Source: Oscillospiraceae bacterium (GTDB lineage Bacteria; Bacillota; Clostridia; Oscillospirales; Ruminococcaceae). From it: a stretch of DNA of 64,000 nt. Below the pieces are notes generated by a model that ran no database searches, had not been told where the DNA came from, and worked only from the letters and a program-made list of their open reading frames with translations. Position numbers and translations under genes: made by a program. This document shows positions 25,991-33,766 of the stretch, in pieces. The stretch is from contig JAFVOU010000021.1 of NCBI GenBank assembly GCA_017505635.1, positions 1-64,000 on the forward strand, read 5' to 3'. The stretch's first letter is position 1; each line of letters begins with the position of its first letter.

Positions 25991-27322
25991 TTACAAACCT
26001 ATTCTATCTTTTTTTCTTACCTTAGCGATTCTCGCTATGAACAAGGTCATAAGCAATGTCCAGGAAATTCCCTCTGCATAAGCAATAACCATATTGCCAA
26101 AGACACCTTTAAGTGCAAAAGATGCAGCTATTCTTGCTGACAGAGCAACAACACCAATTATGCTGGAATAAAGCACCCCGCCCAGCCCCTCAACATAACC
26201 ACGGCAGGCCATTGCTATACCATATATCACATAAAACTGTGCAAGCGATCTGAAAAAACCTGTACCTATTGCAACAACTTCCTCCCCTGCTCCGAACAGT
26301 GCAATCATTTTACCGCCGAACAATACAATAACCGCTGTCAGGAGAAGCGAAACAATAATCATCATTCCTGTACCAGCAGTAAGAACTTTCCAGGCTTTCT
26401 TTTTATCCCCGGCACCATAATTCTGTGCTACAAGTGTGGATATGCCCGAACCAAGATTTATAACCGGAAGCAGCACAATGCAGTCTACTCTATATGCTGT
26501 GGTTATTGCCGCAACCGTAGCCGTACCAAAACCATTCATAAATCCCTGCAAAATCATATTGCCAAATGAATTTATGCAGGATTGCAGCATAGGCGGAACA
26601 CCAAAAGCCATACTTCTTGCAACAAGATTTTTGTGGAACATCTCTGTTCCGATTTTGAAATTCAGAATTGTATGTTTTTTTACAGCATAAATTACTATAA
26701 AAACCGTCATCGCAGACTGTGCAATAACTGTGGCAAGTGCCGCACCTTTTACTCCCCAGCCAAAAACAGCAACAAAAACAATATCAAGCACAGCATTGAC
26801 TGCTGAGGAAACCAGCACGGCCAGAAACGGTGCCCGGCTGTCTCCTACCGATCTTATAGTTGCAGCATATAAATTGTATACTGCCAGAAACGGTACTCCT
26901 GCAGAAATAATCTGCAGATAATCTTTTGCCCAGCTGAATATATCCTGCGGTGTATCCATAATGGCCAGAACATACGGAGATGCTGTTATAGCAACAACTG
27001 CAATAACAATAGCTGCTATGCCTGTGATGATAATAAAAGTGGACAGAATTTTGCTGATATCATCTGTCTGCCCGCTGCCGAATTTTTGTGCTGTATATAT
27101 AGCAAGACCTGTTGTGAACCCCGTTATAAGCATTACATAAAAGCTGTTTATAGAACTAACCGAACCTATTGCTGCAAGGGCCTTTTCGCCTATTACATTG
27201 CCTACTATAAAAGCATCCACCCAGTTGTAAAGTTGCTGCAGAATACCGCTCAATACCAGCGGGGTGCAGAATTTTACAAGGGCAACCACCATATTTTCAT
27301 GATCTGATTTTGTATGTATCAT
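25991..27322 (-). CDS. MATE family efflux transporter
   Basis: A 443-residue, twelve-helix multidrug and toxin extrusion protein driven by Na+ or H+. Visible marks are the N-terminal FCTPLVLSGILQQLYNWVDAFIVGN, and the pseudo-symmetric second half starting PPMLQSCINSFGNMILQGFMNGFG and STLVAQNYGAGDKKKAWK. It resembles the DinF/NorM-like MATE proteins common in Clostridia. First gene of a minus-strand group with the HAD and phosphatase genes. The substrate is unknown. Confidence 0.93.
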   Translation of the reverse strand: MIHTKSDHENMVVALVKFCTPLVLSGILQQLYNWVDAFIVGNVIGEKALAAIGSVSSINSFYVMLITGFTTGLAIYTAQKFGSGQTDDISKILSTFIIITGIAAIVIAVVAITASPYVLAIMDTPQDIFSWAKDYLQIISAGVPFLAVYNLYAATIRSVGDSRAPFLAVLVSSAVNAVLDIVFVAVFGWGVKGAALATVIAQSAMTVFIVIYAVKKHTILNFKIGTEMFHKNLVARSMAFGVPPMLQSCINSFGNMILQGFMNGFGTATVAAITTAYRVDCIVLLPVINLGSGISTLVAQNYGAGDKKKAWKVLTAGTGMMIIVSLLLTAVIVLFGGKMIALFGAGEEVVAIGTGFFRSLAQFYVIYGIAMACRGYVEGLGGVLYSSIIGVVALSARIAASFALKGVFGNMVIAYAEGISWTLLMTLFIARIAKVRKKDRIGL

Positions 27323-27469
27323 TATAGAATCCCTTTATTTATTACAGATATAATTATTATACGTCACCCAAACAAAATAGTAAAATATATTTAACAGATA
27401 TATTAAATTGATTTTTTCTGCCTTAAAATATATAATAACTGTATTGACTTGAAAATTTGGAGATAAATA

Positions 27470-28198
27470 ATGAATAACAGACTTGAAAAGCAGATTATAA
27501 TTCCTATAAGCCAGTGCGACAACAAATCAAATCTTAATATTACAGGTATTTTTAATATTTTTATGGACCTCGCAACCGAACACGGTGATGAAATCGGTGT
27601 AGGAATGGATAAACTGGCTGAAAAAGGCTTGTTCTGGGTAGCCTCCAAAACAAAAATTAAAATCAACAGCAAGCCATCTATGCTGGACAAGGTTTTTGCT
27701 GCTACCTGGCCGGAAACTCCAAACAGAATAAGATGCAACAGATATTACTACATAAAAAATGACCGTCAGATGCTTGTTGAAGGCAAAACCGAATGGATAA
27801 TGGTTGATATGGCAAGCGGACGTCCTTCAAAAATTGAAGGTGTGTATCCTGAAGGTTTTGAACACTGCCCTGATGTGGTTTGTGACGAACCTTTCAGCCG
27901 CCTTGGCACACACTTTGAGGAATGTGAAAAACTTGCAGAATACACTGTGTGTTCCACCGATATAGATATAAGCCAGCATATGAACAATGTGGCATATATC
28001 CGTGCTGTTCTGGGGGCTTTCAGCACAAAGGAAATTGAACAGATGAACATAAAGGAAATTGAAGTTGCCTACCGCACACAGTGCTATGAGGGAGAAACTC
28101 TTGATTTCTTTATAAAAAATGAAGAAAACTGCCGTGAAATAGGTATTATCAAAAAAGACGGTACAGTGGCATGTGTCGTGCGCATTGTATGCGGTTAA
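27470..28198 (+). CDS. Acyl-ACP thioesterase
   Basis: A 242-residue double-hotdog thioesterase (FatA/FatB-like family) that releases fatty acids from acyl carrier protein. The N-terminal hotdog has ISQCDNKSNLNITGIFNIFMDLATEHG; the second has STDIDISQHMNNVAYIR, the active-site block. In plant enzymes this block is D-x-N-x-H; here the Asn is Ser, so specificity or rate may differ. The frame starts with ATG after TTGGAG. It is a single gene with its own terminator, converging on a 4HBT thioesterase gene. Confidence 0.88.
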   Translation: MNNRLEKQIIIPISQCDNKSNLNITGIFNIFMDLATEHGDEIGVGMDKLAEKGLFWVASKTKIKINSKPSMLDKVFAATWPETPNRIRCNRYYYIKNDRQMLVEGKTEWIMVDMASGRPSKIEGVYPEGFEHCPDVVCDEPFSRLGTHFEECEKLAEYTVCSTDIDISQHMNNVAYIRAVLGAFSTKEIEQMNIKEIEVAYRTQCYEGETLDFFIKNEENCREIGIIKKDGTVACVVRIVCG

Positions 28199-28209
28199 AA
28201 CAGCATAAC

Positions 28210-28255
28210 AAAACCACAGCGATAACCTTTTTTTAAGTTCATCACTGTGGTTTTT
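28210..28255. terminator. Terminator between the two thioesterase genes
   Basis: Arms AAAACCACAGCGAT/ATCACTGTGGTTTT (one wobble) with a T-run on the plus side. It also lies just after the stop of the converging gene. Confidence 0.8.
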
Positions 28256-28258
28256 ATT

Positions 28259-28663
28259 CTAAATTTTTTCCTGCTTCACAAGTGCATTGTATATTTGCGG
28301 ATATTCACGTTTAAGACTGATAATCTTTCCTTCTTTATTAATAAAACAGTGTTCTGATGCAGCCTCACATACAACAGTACTGTCCGGCTTTTTCATGCAA
28401 TAGCGTATTTTAAGCTTTACTCCCTTAAATTCTTCTACCCATACATCAATATGTACTTCATCCGCAAAGGTTGTTGTGCTTTTATATCTGCATTCCACTG
28501 CTGTTACGGGAGAAATTATACCCATAGCCTCAATTTCTTCATATCCCAAGCCAATGCTTTTTAAAAAGTCTATGCGGGCTTCTTCCATCCAGCGTATATA
28601 ATTTGAATGGTGGGTAATGCCCATTCTGTCAGTTTCGTAATAGTGAACCTTGTGAGTATACAT
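28259..28663 (-). CDS. 4HBT-family acyl-CoA thioesterase (YbgC/FadM-like)
   Basis: A 134-residue single hotdog thioesterase. The active-site block YYETDRMGITHHSNYIRWMEEARIDFL (residues 7-33) holds the Asp conserved in the YbgC/4HBT group. It probably hydrolyses acyl-CoA or aryl-CoA esters; the substrate is unknown. AAGGAAAAACAG precedes the ATG. It is divergent from spo0A across a 339-base gap. Confidence 0.9.
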   Translation of the reverse strand: MYTHKVHYYETDRMGITHHSNYIRWMEEARIDFLKSIGLGYEEIEAMGIISPVTAVECRYKSTTTFADEVHIDVWVEEFKGVKLKIRYCMKKPDSTVVCEAASEHCFINKEGKIISLKREYPQIYNALVKQEKI

Positions 28664-29002
28664 ATCTGTTTTTCCTTTATTTTAATAATATTTTTTTATA
28701 TTGTATCATATTTTTATCCCGGTTTATATAACAAAAGATGCTTTTAAAAAATTATATTTTATACTATCTTTCATTGTTTTAATCCTCACTTAAAACTATA
28801 ATTAATTTAACAGTTTTTTACAAATTATTGTAAACATTTTTATGATTTTGTATCTGCACACAAATTTATGCAAAATCATTATTTATTTTTTTACATTGTT
28901 TTGTCGAATTTTGTCGAATATGTTGCAAGATATCACAAGATATGCTACCATAAAAATGGTTTATAAAAGGCTGTTAAATAACACTTTTGGAGATTATTTA
29001 AC
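28664..29002. other. Regulatory gap between the thioesterase gene and spo0A
   Basis: A very AT-rich 339-base divergent region with no coding frame. Its right end holds two 0A boxes and a candidate promoter. The left two thirds (28680-28890) are low-complexity A/T without repeats I could define; it may hold a vegetative or SigH promoter that I cannot place with confidence. Confidence 0.5.
28901..28918 (+). promoter_or_regulatory. Tandem Spo0A boxes upstream of spo0A
   Basis: TTGTCGAA occurs at 28901-28908 and 28911-28918, exactly ten bases apart. This matches the known 0A-box core TGTCGAA. They lie directly upstream of a possible promoter (TTGCAA at 28923, 17 bases, TACCAT at 28946), which suggests autoregulation. 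Confidence 0.85.
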
Positions 29003-29764
29003 ATGAAAAACAAAAATTTGAAAATTCTGTTCAGCGAACAAAATCCTGAACAAATGTCCGCAATCAAACGATTTTTTAACGAAAACAATATCCAGGTCTT
29101 TTTCTGCGCAAAAGACGGAAAAGAAGTGCTTCGTGCAATTGAACAGGTAAATCCCGACGTGATTGTTGTTGACGTATTTTTGTCATCAATGGATGCTGTA
29201 AGTGTGAGAAAAGCCTGTGACAGCATGAAAAACTGTCCCGAACTGTTTTTTGCTACAGGTTCTTTTGACAGTGAAAAGGTTGCTTTTCAGATTATGGAAG
29301 CAGGCTTTAGTTTCTATTTCCTCAAACCATATGATTATTCCTGTCTGCTCAAGCACATTGAAAATCATATGGGTACTATGTCAGACATACAGTACGATGA
29401 AACTGAACTTGAAGTTAATGTCAGCGAAACTCTGCACAATCTGGGTGTACCTGCCCATATCAAGGGCTATCATTTCCTGCGTCAGGCTATAGTTATGGTT
29501 ATCAAAGACCCCGACCTGATGTCTCTGGTTACAAAGCGCCTTTATCCTGATGTTGCAGAACTTAACAAAACCACAGCAAGCAGAGTGGAACGCGCTATCC
29601 GCCACGCCATAGAAGTTGCATGGGACCGTGGTAATGTTGAAGTTATGAACGATTATTTTGGCTATACTATCAACAATATGCGCGGCAAACCAACCAACAG
29701 CGAATTTATCGCTATGGTAAGCGACCGTATGCGCCTTGCCATGCGCAAGTCACGTTACAGCTGA
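29003..29764 (+). CDS. spo0A: Spo0A, master regulator of sporulation
   Basis: A 253-residue response regulator. The C-terminal domain (about 140-253) is strongly conserved with Spo0[41 protein letters not shown] and [17 protein letters not shown]. The receiver domain (1-120) keeps the phospho-acceptor D57 (VVDVF), a Thr in FFATGSF and K in FLKPYD, but the acidic pair that binds Mg2+ (D10/D11 in B. subtilis) reads E12-Q13, and the usual MP after the Asp is replaced by LS. Phosphorylation may be altered. GGAG precedes the ATG. Two 0A boxes lie upstream. A MoaE-like gene follows after 24 bases. Confidence 0.96.
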   Translation: MKNKNLKILFSEQNPEQMSAIKRFFNENNIQVFFCAKDGKEVLRAIEQVNPDVIVVDVFLSSMDAVSVRKACDSMKNCPELFFATGSFDSEKVAFQIMEAGFSFYFLKPYDYSCLLKHIENHMGTMSDIQYDETELEVNVSETLHNLGVPAHIKGYHFLRQAIVMVIKDPDLMSLVTKRLYPDVAELNKTTASRVERAIRHAIEVAWDRGNVEVMNDYFGYTINNMRGKPTNSEFIAMVSDRMRLAMRKSRYS

Positions 29765-29788
29765 TTTGCTGTATAAAAGGAGATTTAA

Positions 29789-30178
29789 ATGAACAATATT
29801 CCATCCATCAACGACTGGCTTAAAGAAGCTAAAAATGACCCGTCCGCTGCAAACATAGGCATGTACCTTGTGCATAACGGTGTAGTTCGCGAAAGCGCCA
29901 AAGCAAAAGTGCGCTATAACGAAGAAAACACCAAACCTGTCAAAGGTATGTTTTTCAGCTATAATAAAGAAAAGCTGGATGAGGTTTTGAAGGAAGGATA
30001 TTCCCTGCCCGGTATATATTACATTAAGGCGTGGCTTAACGAAGGCGAATTAAAAGTTGGCGACGATATTATGTATGTGCTTATCGGTGGTGATATCCGC
30101 CCTAATGTCGTGGATGCTTTGCAGCATATAGTTGGACGCATAAAAAACGAATGTGTTGAAGAAACAGAAATATATTAA
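29789..30178 (+). CDS. MoaE-like protein
   Basis: A 129-residue protein that resembles the large subunit of molybdopterin synthase (MoaE): the central strands MYLVHNGVVRES and GIYYIKAWLNEGELKVGDDIMYVLIGGDIRPNVVDALQHIVGRIK fit its core, with the G-E-L-x-x-G-D-D element. The C-terminal lysine-rich PFWKKE segment that forms the active site of E. coli MoaE is missing, and no moaD, moaA or moaC is nearby. It is probably cotranscribed with spo0A (24-base gap, GGAG before the ATG). A cofactor role is doubtful; function is open. Confidence 0.6.
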   Translation: MNNIPSINDWLKEAKNDPSAANIGMYLVHNGVVRESAKAKVRYNEENTKPVKGMFFSYNKEKLDEVLKEGYSLPGIYYIKAWLNEGELKVGDDIMYVLIGGDIRPNVVDALQHIVGRIKNECVEETEIY

Positions 30179-30182
30179 AAAA

Positions 30183-30211
30183 GCGGCAGTGTAAAACTGC
30201 CGTATTTTTTT
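30183..30211 (+). terminator. Terminator of the spo0A/MoaE-like unit
   Basis: Arms GCGGCAGT/ACTGCCGT around GTAAA, followed by ATTTTTTTT, directly after the stop codon. Confidence 0.92.
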
Positions 30212-30361
30212 GCAGATATATATTTTTTGATAAGTAGATATATACAATTCTACTCTACCCTGCAAACTTGTGGATTACTGGGATTTGTGATAATATGTAA
30301 ACAGAATGAAAAATTTGAACAGGGCGAATAGATGGATTACTTGAATTTGGTGGAGGTTTTT

Positions 30362-31144
30362 ATGAGTGATTTCAGTATAAGAGAGATGGATTCAACAAAA
30401 GAATTTGATGGCATTGCTTCTGTTTATGTTAAAGGCAGACCAACTTATGCAGAAAAGTTTATTGATGATTTGTACAATAAATTAGGGATAACAACAGCGT
30501 CTATAGTAGCAGATATCGGTTCGGGAACAGGTAAGTTTGCAGAACAAATCATTAAAAAAGGTTCTTTTGTATATTGTGTTGAGCCAAATGATGATATGCG
30601 AAATCAATCCATCAAAGTATTAGAGAAATATAGTAATAAACAGTGTATAGCAGGTGGTGCAGAAAATACGGGTTTAAAAGAGCACTCTGTTGATTACATA
30701 ACAACAGCACAGGCTTTTCATTGGTTTAATGTTAAATTATTTAAAAATGAATGTATTAGAATTCTTAAACCAAACGGAAAAGTTTTCCTTATATGGAATT
30801 TAAGAGATAACAGTTCTGAAATGACTCGAAGATGTTTTGATATATATAAAAAATATTGTCCCAAATTTAAAGGGTTTGGGGGAGGAATACAAAAAGATGA
30901 TATTAGAATAAAGGAGTTTTTTACTGGTAAGTACGAATATTTAGAATATGAAAATCCGCTGTTTTATGACAAAGAGACATTTATCAGTAGAAGTTTATCT
31001 GGTTCATATTCATTAAAATCAAACGATGAAGGATTTGATGAATATGTTACAGAGTTAAGAGAATTGTTTGATGAGTATGCTGTTGATGGTATTATTTCCA
31101 TGCCAAATAAAACTGTAGTATATATGGGTGCAATCAAAGAATAA
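30362..31144 (+). CDS. SAM-dependent class I methyltransferase
   Basis: A 260-residue Rossmann-fold methyltransferase. Motif I is VADIGSGTGKFAEQI (near residue 45), motif II YCVEPNDDM, motif III DYITTAQAFHWFN, and post-motif VFLIWNLRDN. The QAFHWF block places it with UbiE/YafE-like small-molecule methyltransferases. I chose the ATG at 30362 because TGGAGG precedes it; the frame opens ten codons earlier. Codon use (frequent AGA, ATA, TTA) is more AT-rich than its neighbours and a REP-like element lies 70 bases downstream, which hints at acquisition. It is a single gene with no functional partner nearby. Confidence 0.85.
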   Translation: MSDFSIREMDSTKEFDGIASVYVKGRPTYAEKFIDDLYNKLGITTASIVADIGSGTGKFAEQIIKKGSFVYCVEPNDDMRNQSIKVLEKYSNKQCIAGGAENTGLKEHSVDYITTAQAFHWFNVKLFKNECIRILKPNGKVFLIWNLRDNSSEMTRRCFDIYKKYCPKFKGFGGGIQKDDIRIKEFFTGKYEYLEYENPLFYDKETFISRSLSGSYSLKSNDEGFDEYVTELRELFDEYAVDGIISMPNKTVVYMGAIKE

Positions 31145-31164
31145 TTTTTTAGACAGTAAATTTC

Positions 31165-31185
31165 GGTTTGTCGGTGCGACAAATC
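31165..31185. repeat. Small hairpin after the methyltransferase gene
   Basis: TTTGTCG-GTG-CGACAAA stem-loop 20 bases after the stop codon. No T-run follows, so it is a weak terminator candidate at best. Confidence 0.4.
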
Positions 31186-31217
31186 CCAATTTTCCAAACA
31201 ATTTATAAATTTAAACT

Positions 31218-31309
31218 GTCATACTGAGCAAAGCGAAGTATCTCTCTGTCTGCTCAAAATAATGTCTGTTCAAACCGGGAGATTCTTCGGCTAAAGCCTC
31301 AGAATGACA
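31218..31309. repeat. REP/MITE-like hairpin element, copy 2
   Basis: Related to 22201-22279: it starts GTCATACTGAG, contains GTCTGTTCAAACCG and GAGATTCTTCGG, and ends CTCAGAATGAC. Compared with copy 1 it has about 12 extra bases in the middle, made by a partial duplication of the GTCTG-TCAAA stretch. It lies between the methyltransferase gene and metK. Confidence 0.8.
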
Positions 31310-31355
31310 TAAATTTCGATTTGAGAACAGTTAACCTGAAAATTTTATACATAAC

Positions 31356-31396
31356 AAAAAAAAGCCAAGCTGTATTTTTCAGCTTGGCTTTTTTTG
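31356..31396. terminator. metK terminator, bidirectional
   Basis: Arms AAAAAGCCAAGCTG/CAGCTTGGCTTTTT around a T-rich loop, about 30 bases after the metK stop on the minus strand. Confidence 0.9.
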
Positions 31397-31426
31397 TTTT
31401 ATGATACTAAATTATTTGGATTTTTA

Positions 31427-32575
31427 TTAAGCATTAACTGCAGCAAGAAGAGCATCAACCTTGTCTCTTTCTTCCCATTTAACGCCAAGGTCTTCGCGGC
31501 CGATGTGGCCATAAGCTGCAAGTTTGCGGTAGATTGGTTTGCGAAGGTCAAGAGTTTTGATGATTTCCTGTGGACGAAGGTCAAATACCTTGCTTACTGC
31601 TTCGGAGATTTTTTCTTCAGGAACTGTGTTTGTGCCGAATGTATCAACAAGCACAGAAACAGGTTCTGCAACACCGATAGCATAGGCAATCTGAACTTCG
31701 CATTTTTTTGCAAGGCCTGCTGCTACGATGTTTTTAGCAACATATCTTGCAGCGTAAGCAGCACTGCGGTCAACTTTTGTAGGGTCTTTGCCGCTGAATG
31801 CACCGCCGCCGTGACGTGCATAACCGCCGTATGTGTCAACGATGATTTTTCTGCCTGTAAGACCGGAGTCACCCTGTGGACCGCCTACAACAAAACGGCC
31901 TGTAGGGTTGATGTGGTATTTTGTATTTTCATCAAGAAGATTTGCAGGAATAATTGGTTTGATAACATATTCCATCATATCTACCTTAATCTGTTCCAGT
32001 GTTGCTTCAGGTGCATGCTGTGTGGAAAGAACAACAGTGTCAACTCTTGTTGGAACACCGTCGTTGTATTCTACAGTTACCTGTGTTTTGCCGTCCGGAC
32101 GAAGATAGTCAACAACACCTGTTTTTCTCACTTCTGCAAGACGTTTGGAAAGTTTGTGTGCAAGGGAAATTGGCATTGGCATAAGTTCTTCTGTTTCGTC
32201 ACATGCATAGCCAAACATCATACCCTGGTCGCCTGCACCGCCAACAGTGTCGTTAGCACCCATAGCAATGTCAGGAGACTGTTCGTCAATAGCTGTAAGA
32301 ACTGCAACTGTTTCGCTGTCAAAGCCGAATTTTGCACGTGTGTAGCCGATTTCTTCAACTACTTTTCTTGCAATTTTTGGAAAGTCAACATAACAGCTTG
32401 TTGTAATTTCGCCCATACAGAAAACCATACCTGTTGTCACGCTTGTTTCGCATGCAACACGGCCGTTAGGGTCTTTTTCAAGAATAGCGTCAAGAACTGC
32501 ATCAGAAATCTGGTCAGCAATTTTATCCGGATGACCTTCTGTTACAGATTCGGATGTAAATAACATTTTTGCCAT
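31427..32575 (-). CDS. metK: S-adenosylmethionine synthetase
   Basis: Makes SAM from methionine and ATP. The 382-residue protein has the three-domain fold with [20 protein letters not shown] at the N terminus (ATP and metal site), [12 protein letters not shown] (about residue 113) and [19 protein letters not shown] (about 255), the P-loop-like signature of the family. It is a single gene; AAGGAG precedes the ATG. Expression is controlled by a SAM-I riboswitch and terminator in its leader, so high SAM turns it off. Confidence 0.98.
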   Translation of the reverse strand: MAKMLFTSESVTEGHPDKIADQISDAVLDAILEKDPNGRVACETSVTTGMVFCMGEITTSCYVDFPKIARKVVEEIGYTRAKFGFDSETVAVLTAIDEQSPDIAMGANDTVGGAGDQGMMFGYACDETEELMPMPISLAHKLSKRLAEVRKTGVVDYLRPDGKTQVTVEYNDGVPTRVDTVVLSTQHAPEATLEQIKVDMMEYVIKPIIPANLLDENTKYHINPTGRFVVGGPQGDSGLTGRKIIVDTYGGYARHGGGAFSGKDPTKVDRSAAYAARYVAKNIVAAGLAKKCEVQIAYAIGVAEPVSVLVDTFGTNTVPEEKISEAVSKVFDLRPQEIIKTLDLRKPIYRKLAAYGHIGREDLGVKWEERDKVDALLAAVNA

Positions 32576-32624
32576 AATTTGTACTCCTTTTTCAATGTAA
32601 TATATTGAGAACTTAACTTTTTAA

Positions 32625-32659
32625 ACAAATAAAATGCTCACAGGCAAAAACCTGTGAGC
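32625..32659 (-). terminator. Riboswitch-controlled terminator of metK
   Basis: GCTCACAGG/CCTGTGAGC stem with a six-base loop, followed on the minus strand by ATTTTATTTG. It sits directly after the SAM aptamer and upstream of the metK ribosome-binding site. Confidence 0.88.
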
Positions 32660-32665
32660 TATAAA

Positions 32666-32763
32666 TACTTATCTCTCGGTTTTTTACCGTTGGATTTAGC
32701 ACCTTGCATATGCAGGTTGCCGGGCTTCGCAGGGCCAATTCCCTCTGCCGCTCTTAATAAGTT
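32666..32763 (-). promoter_or_regulatory. SAM-I (S-box) riboswitch upstream of metK
   Basis: On the minus strand the leader shows the S-box core: CTTATTAAGAG at the 5' side, GAGGGAATTGGCCC, GAAGCCCGGCAACC, then GGTGCTAAATCC and the closing GAGAGATAAGT. P1 forms between ACTTAT and ATAAGT. The following stem is an intrinsic terminator, as in SAM-repressed genes. Confidence 0.96.
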
Positions 32764-32783
32764 AAATTCAATTTTCAAGTAAT

Positions 32784-32812
32784 ATTATATGTGACAATAT
32801 ACAACTTGTCAA
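32784..32812 (-). promoter_or_regulatory. metK promoter
   Basis: On the minus strand TTGACA, 17 bases, TATAAT: a full sigma-A consensus, about 20 bases before the riboswitch. It lies directly after the ribU stop codon. Confidence 0.88.
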
Positions 32813-32820
32813 CAATATTT

Positions 32821-33411
32821 TTAGTGATTTTTACCACGAAGTATTGGTGCCAATGGTTTGTATATAAACATTGTAATAACCACACTCAACATACCTTTGA
32901 TAAATGTGTAAGGCATATTGAACCATATAAGTGCATCAAGCAATGTTTCCACATTAGGGTTAATTGCCTGATAAGCACCCAGAATTGCTTCCATTGGAGC
33001 CATAAGATTTGAATAAACCGGATAAACAACAAAGTAGTTTGTGAATACTGACAGCACCGCCATTGTTGCCGCACCTACCACAGAAGCAATAATTGCACCT
33101 TTTTTTGTGCGCATCTTCTGATAGATAAAACCTGCAGGTGCCACAAACATACTGCCAAGGAGAAAGTTGGAAATTTCACCAACGCCGCCTGTTGTTGTAA
33201 AGAATACATTGATAAGGTTTTTAATAAGACATACTGTAACGCCAGCCACAGGACCAAATGTAAAGGATGCAATCAATGCAGGAAGTTCGGATAAATCCAT
33301 TTTGATAAAACTTGGCATAAGCGGCACGTTAAAGCTGAAAAACATCAGCACTGTGGATACTGCTGCAAGCATTGCAACAGATGTAAGTTTTCTTGTGTTT
33401 GTTCTTTTCAT
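32821..33411 (-). CDS. ribU: Riboflavin ECF transporter S component RibU
   Basis: Membrane protein that binds riboflavin and works with a shared energizing module (EcfA, EcfA', EcfT) encoded elsewhere. The 196 residues form about six helices; family marks are MLAAVSTVLMFFSFNVPLMPSFIKMDLSELPALIASFTFGP and the LIKNLINVFFTTTGGVGEISNFLLGS loop. ATG 33411 is chosen because GGAGGTAAAAAA precedes it; the open frame runs 26 codons further into the leader hairpin. An FMN riboswitch upstream supports the identity strongly. Confidence 0.95.
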   Translation of the reverse strand: MKRTNTRKLTSVAMLAAVSTVLMFFSFNVPLMPSFIKMDLSELPALIASFTFGPVAGVTVCLIKNLINVFFTTTGGVGEISNFLLGSMFVAPAGFIYQKMRTKKGAIIASVVGAATMAVLSVFTNYFVVYPVYSNLMAPMEAILGAYQAINPNVETLLDALIWFNMPYTFIKGMLSVVITMFIYKPLAPILRGKNH

Positions 33412-33460
33412 TTTTTTACCTCCATAATTTGAGGTCTGTTTTCGAGTGTAGCTTGTGTAT

Positions 33461-33495
33461 AAAAACAAAACCCTGACTGCATTATGCAATCAGGG
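33461..33495 (-). terminator. Riboswitch-controlled terminator of ribU
   Basis: Eleven-base arms CCCTGACTGCA/TGCAATCAGGG (one wobble) with TTTTGTTTTT after it on the minus strand, between the FMN aptamer and ribU. Confidence 0.9.
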
Positions 33496-33512
33496 CGTAA
33501 AATCAACATAAG

Positions 33513-33625
33513 CTGGTTTCTTTCATCCGGACTGTACCGTCGGCTCTGGAATTTCACCAGATCAGCGCTGAAAAGCGGTCGTGGGCTATACCACCGGTGA
33601 GGAATTGCACCTCGCCCTGAAACAG
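33513..33625 (-). promoter_or_regulatory. FMN riboswitch (RFN element) upstream of ribU
   Basis: On the minus strand the RFN core reads CAGGGCGAGGTGCAATTCC, then ACCGGTGGTATAGCCCACGA, TCTGGTGAAATTCCAGAGCC and GACGGTACAGTCCGGATGAA. P1 pairs CTGTTTC with GAAACCAG. Together with the following terminator it should shut off ribU when FMN is plentiful. It fills most of the 355-base gap between ribU and the MscS gene. Confidence 0.96.
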
Positions 33626-33638
33626 ACTTTCTGTTAAT

Positions 33639-33666
33639 ATAATACCATTTTGTATACTGTTGTCAA
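33639..33666 (-). promoter_or_regulatory. ribU promoter
   Basis: On the minus strand TTGACA, 16 bases, TATTAT with TG one base before the -10. It sits about 15 bases before the FMN aptamer. Confidence 0.8.
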
Positions 33667-33766
33667 CAGCTTTATATACATTTGTTTTGTGAAAAACAGA
33701 GTTTTTTATTGATATATGGCTGTTTTACTGATAAAATAACTTTGATTAATCTATGCGAGGTGTTTT

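Noticed and set aside
33412..33489. Upstream extension of ribU
   Set aside because: The extra 26 codons would be read through the riboswitch terminator; the SD at GGAGGT fixes the start at 33411.
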